From positions 1 to 7,012 of the forward strand of contig JAKSDB010000008.1 of the NCBI GenBank assembly GCA_022360415.1: 7,012 nt of DNA. The letters are read 5' to 3'. This DNA is from Chlorobiales bacterium (lineage in GTDB: Bacteria; Bacteroidota; Chlorobiia; Chlorobiales; Chlorobiaceae). Of this stretch, positions 6,674-7,012 are shown in pieces. A program made the position numbers and the translations under genes. Under the pieces are notes generated by a model. The model was given only the letters and a program-made list of their open reading frames with translations, searched no databases and was not told the DNA's origin. The first letter of the stretch is position 1; every line of letters begins with the position of its first letter.

Positions 6674-6984
6674 ATGCGCAAACCTGATTTTTTTATTATC
6701 GGCGCGTCCTGCTGTTTCTGGCCGTTGAAGACGATAACCGGAGCAGTTTTCCTGTTGCCAATGCGTCCCGGCAGTACCGTTCACGTCTGTTCCAGGAGAT
6801 CCTGAAGATGGAAGTAGAATCGCGGCAAACCCTGGGAATCATGCGGGGGCTCCACCTGGCCAAGCTGAACGAACGGAATATCTTCAAGCCATCGTTACCT
6901 GAAGACTTCTTCGAGGAGATTAATGAGACTTTCAGCAAAGAACGAAGATTATTGGCAAGTCTGAAAGCTGAATTAATGCAATGA
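6674..6984 (+). pseudogene. sulfotransferase pseudogene with a large internal deletion and frame change
   Basis: An ATG at 6674, two bases after the preceding stop, begins MRKPDFFIIGA, the standard first strand of a sulfotransferase just before its P-loop. The P-loop itself (PKxGTT) does not follow. That frame continues as unrelated residues to a TGA at 6803-6805 (43 codons). In the next frame, open from about 6706 to a TGA at 6982-6984, the translation has FLAVEDDNRSSFPVANAS, which lines up without gaps with residues 197-214 of the intact sulfotransferase at 5308-6210 (11 identical of 22 when extended to residue 218). It continues through a typical helical C-terminal region ending FSKERRLLASLKAELMQ. 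About 180 codons, including both PAPS-binding regions, are therefore missing, and the junction near 6705-6712 shifts frame. An ATG at 6808 could give a 58-residue fragment without activity. An assembly error is the main alternative. Confidence 0.72.
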
Positions 6985-7012
6985 GCACAAGAGAAATGAA
7001 CAGGCTGTTTCA
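6981..7012 (+). CDS. start of an unidentified ORF, cut by the window end
   Basis: An ATG at 6981 overlaps the stop of the sulfotransferase remnant in an ATGA arrangement and opens a frame beginning MSTREMNRLF that runs off the window. A second in-frame ATG is at 6996. There are too few residues to name a family. The overlap style matches the junction at 6208-6212, which is the main reason to think this is a real gene of the same operon. No strong ribosome site is visible. Confidence 0.4.
   Translation, partial: MSTREMNRLF

Noticed and set aside
6419..6938. Minus-strand open frames over the 6210-6984 region
   Set aside because: They have no family signature and overlap plus-strand sequence with clear glycosyltransferase and sulfotransferase homology patterns.

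Overview
The window is a piece of a surface-polysaccharide (O-antigen, capsule or exopolysaccharide) biosynthesis locus from a Gram-negative bacterium. All recognisable genes lie on the + strand. It starts in the last third of a Kdo2-lipid A (LpxL/HtrB-type) acyltransferase, which implies an LPS-bearing outer membrane. Moderate GC, GTG starts with few Shine-Dalgarno sites, and an acyltransferase tail that resembles Bacteroidota/Chlorobiota versions suggest a green sulfur bacterium (Chlorobium/Prosthecochloris-like) or a relative. This taxonomic guess rests on impression and is weak.

Layout: (1) 1-292, 3' end of the lipid A acyltransferase. (2) 293-399, a very AT-rich spacer with a perfect TATAAT box, probably the promoter of the polysaccharide operon. 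(3) 400-1359, a Wzz-type chain-length regulator. (4) 1429-3408, a membrane-anchored FlaA1/CapD/WbpM/PglF-type UDP-GlcNAc 4,6-dehydratase. (5) 3414-3440, an eight-codon ORF with the best ribosome binding site in the window, in frame with and just upstream of (6) 3450-5237, a PglK/MsbA-like ABC half-transporter, probably a lipid-linked glycan flippase. (7) 5308-6210, a complete PAPS-dependent sulfotransferase. (8) 6210-6671, only the C-terminal part of a family-2 glycosyltransferase. (9) 6674-6984, a second sulfotransferase reduced to a start stub joined out of frame to its own C-terminal region. (10) 6981-7012, the first codons of another ORF running off the window.

Inferred joint function: the dehydratase makes a UDP-4-keto-6-deoxy sugar that leads to a diaminated or 6-deoxy amino sugar. 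Glycosyltransferases, mostly outside the window, assemble a lipid-linked glycan. The ABC protein moves it across the inner membrane, Wzz sets polymer length, and the sulfotransferase adds sulfate, which points to a sulfated surface glycan. The right-hand end (6210-6984) is decayed. One glycosyltransferase and one sulfotransferase have lost most of their coding sequence, yet the tight stop/start junctions between genes persist. I see no tRNA, rRNA, CRISPR array, insertion sequence or clear intrinsic terminator. No wholly new system is evident. The most unusual points are the in-frame mini-ORF before the ABC gene and the two adjacent deletion remnants.
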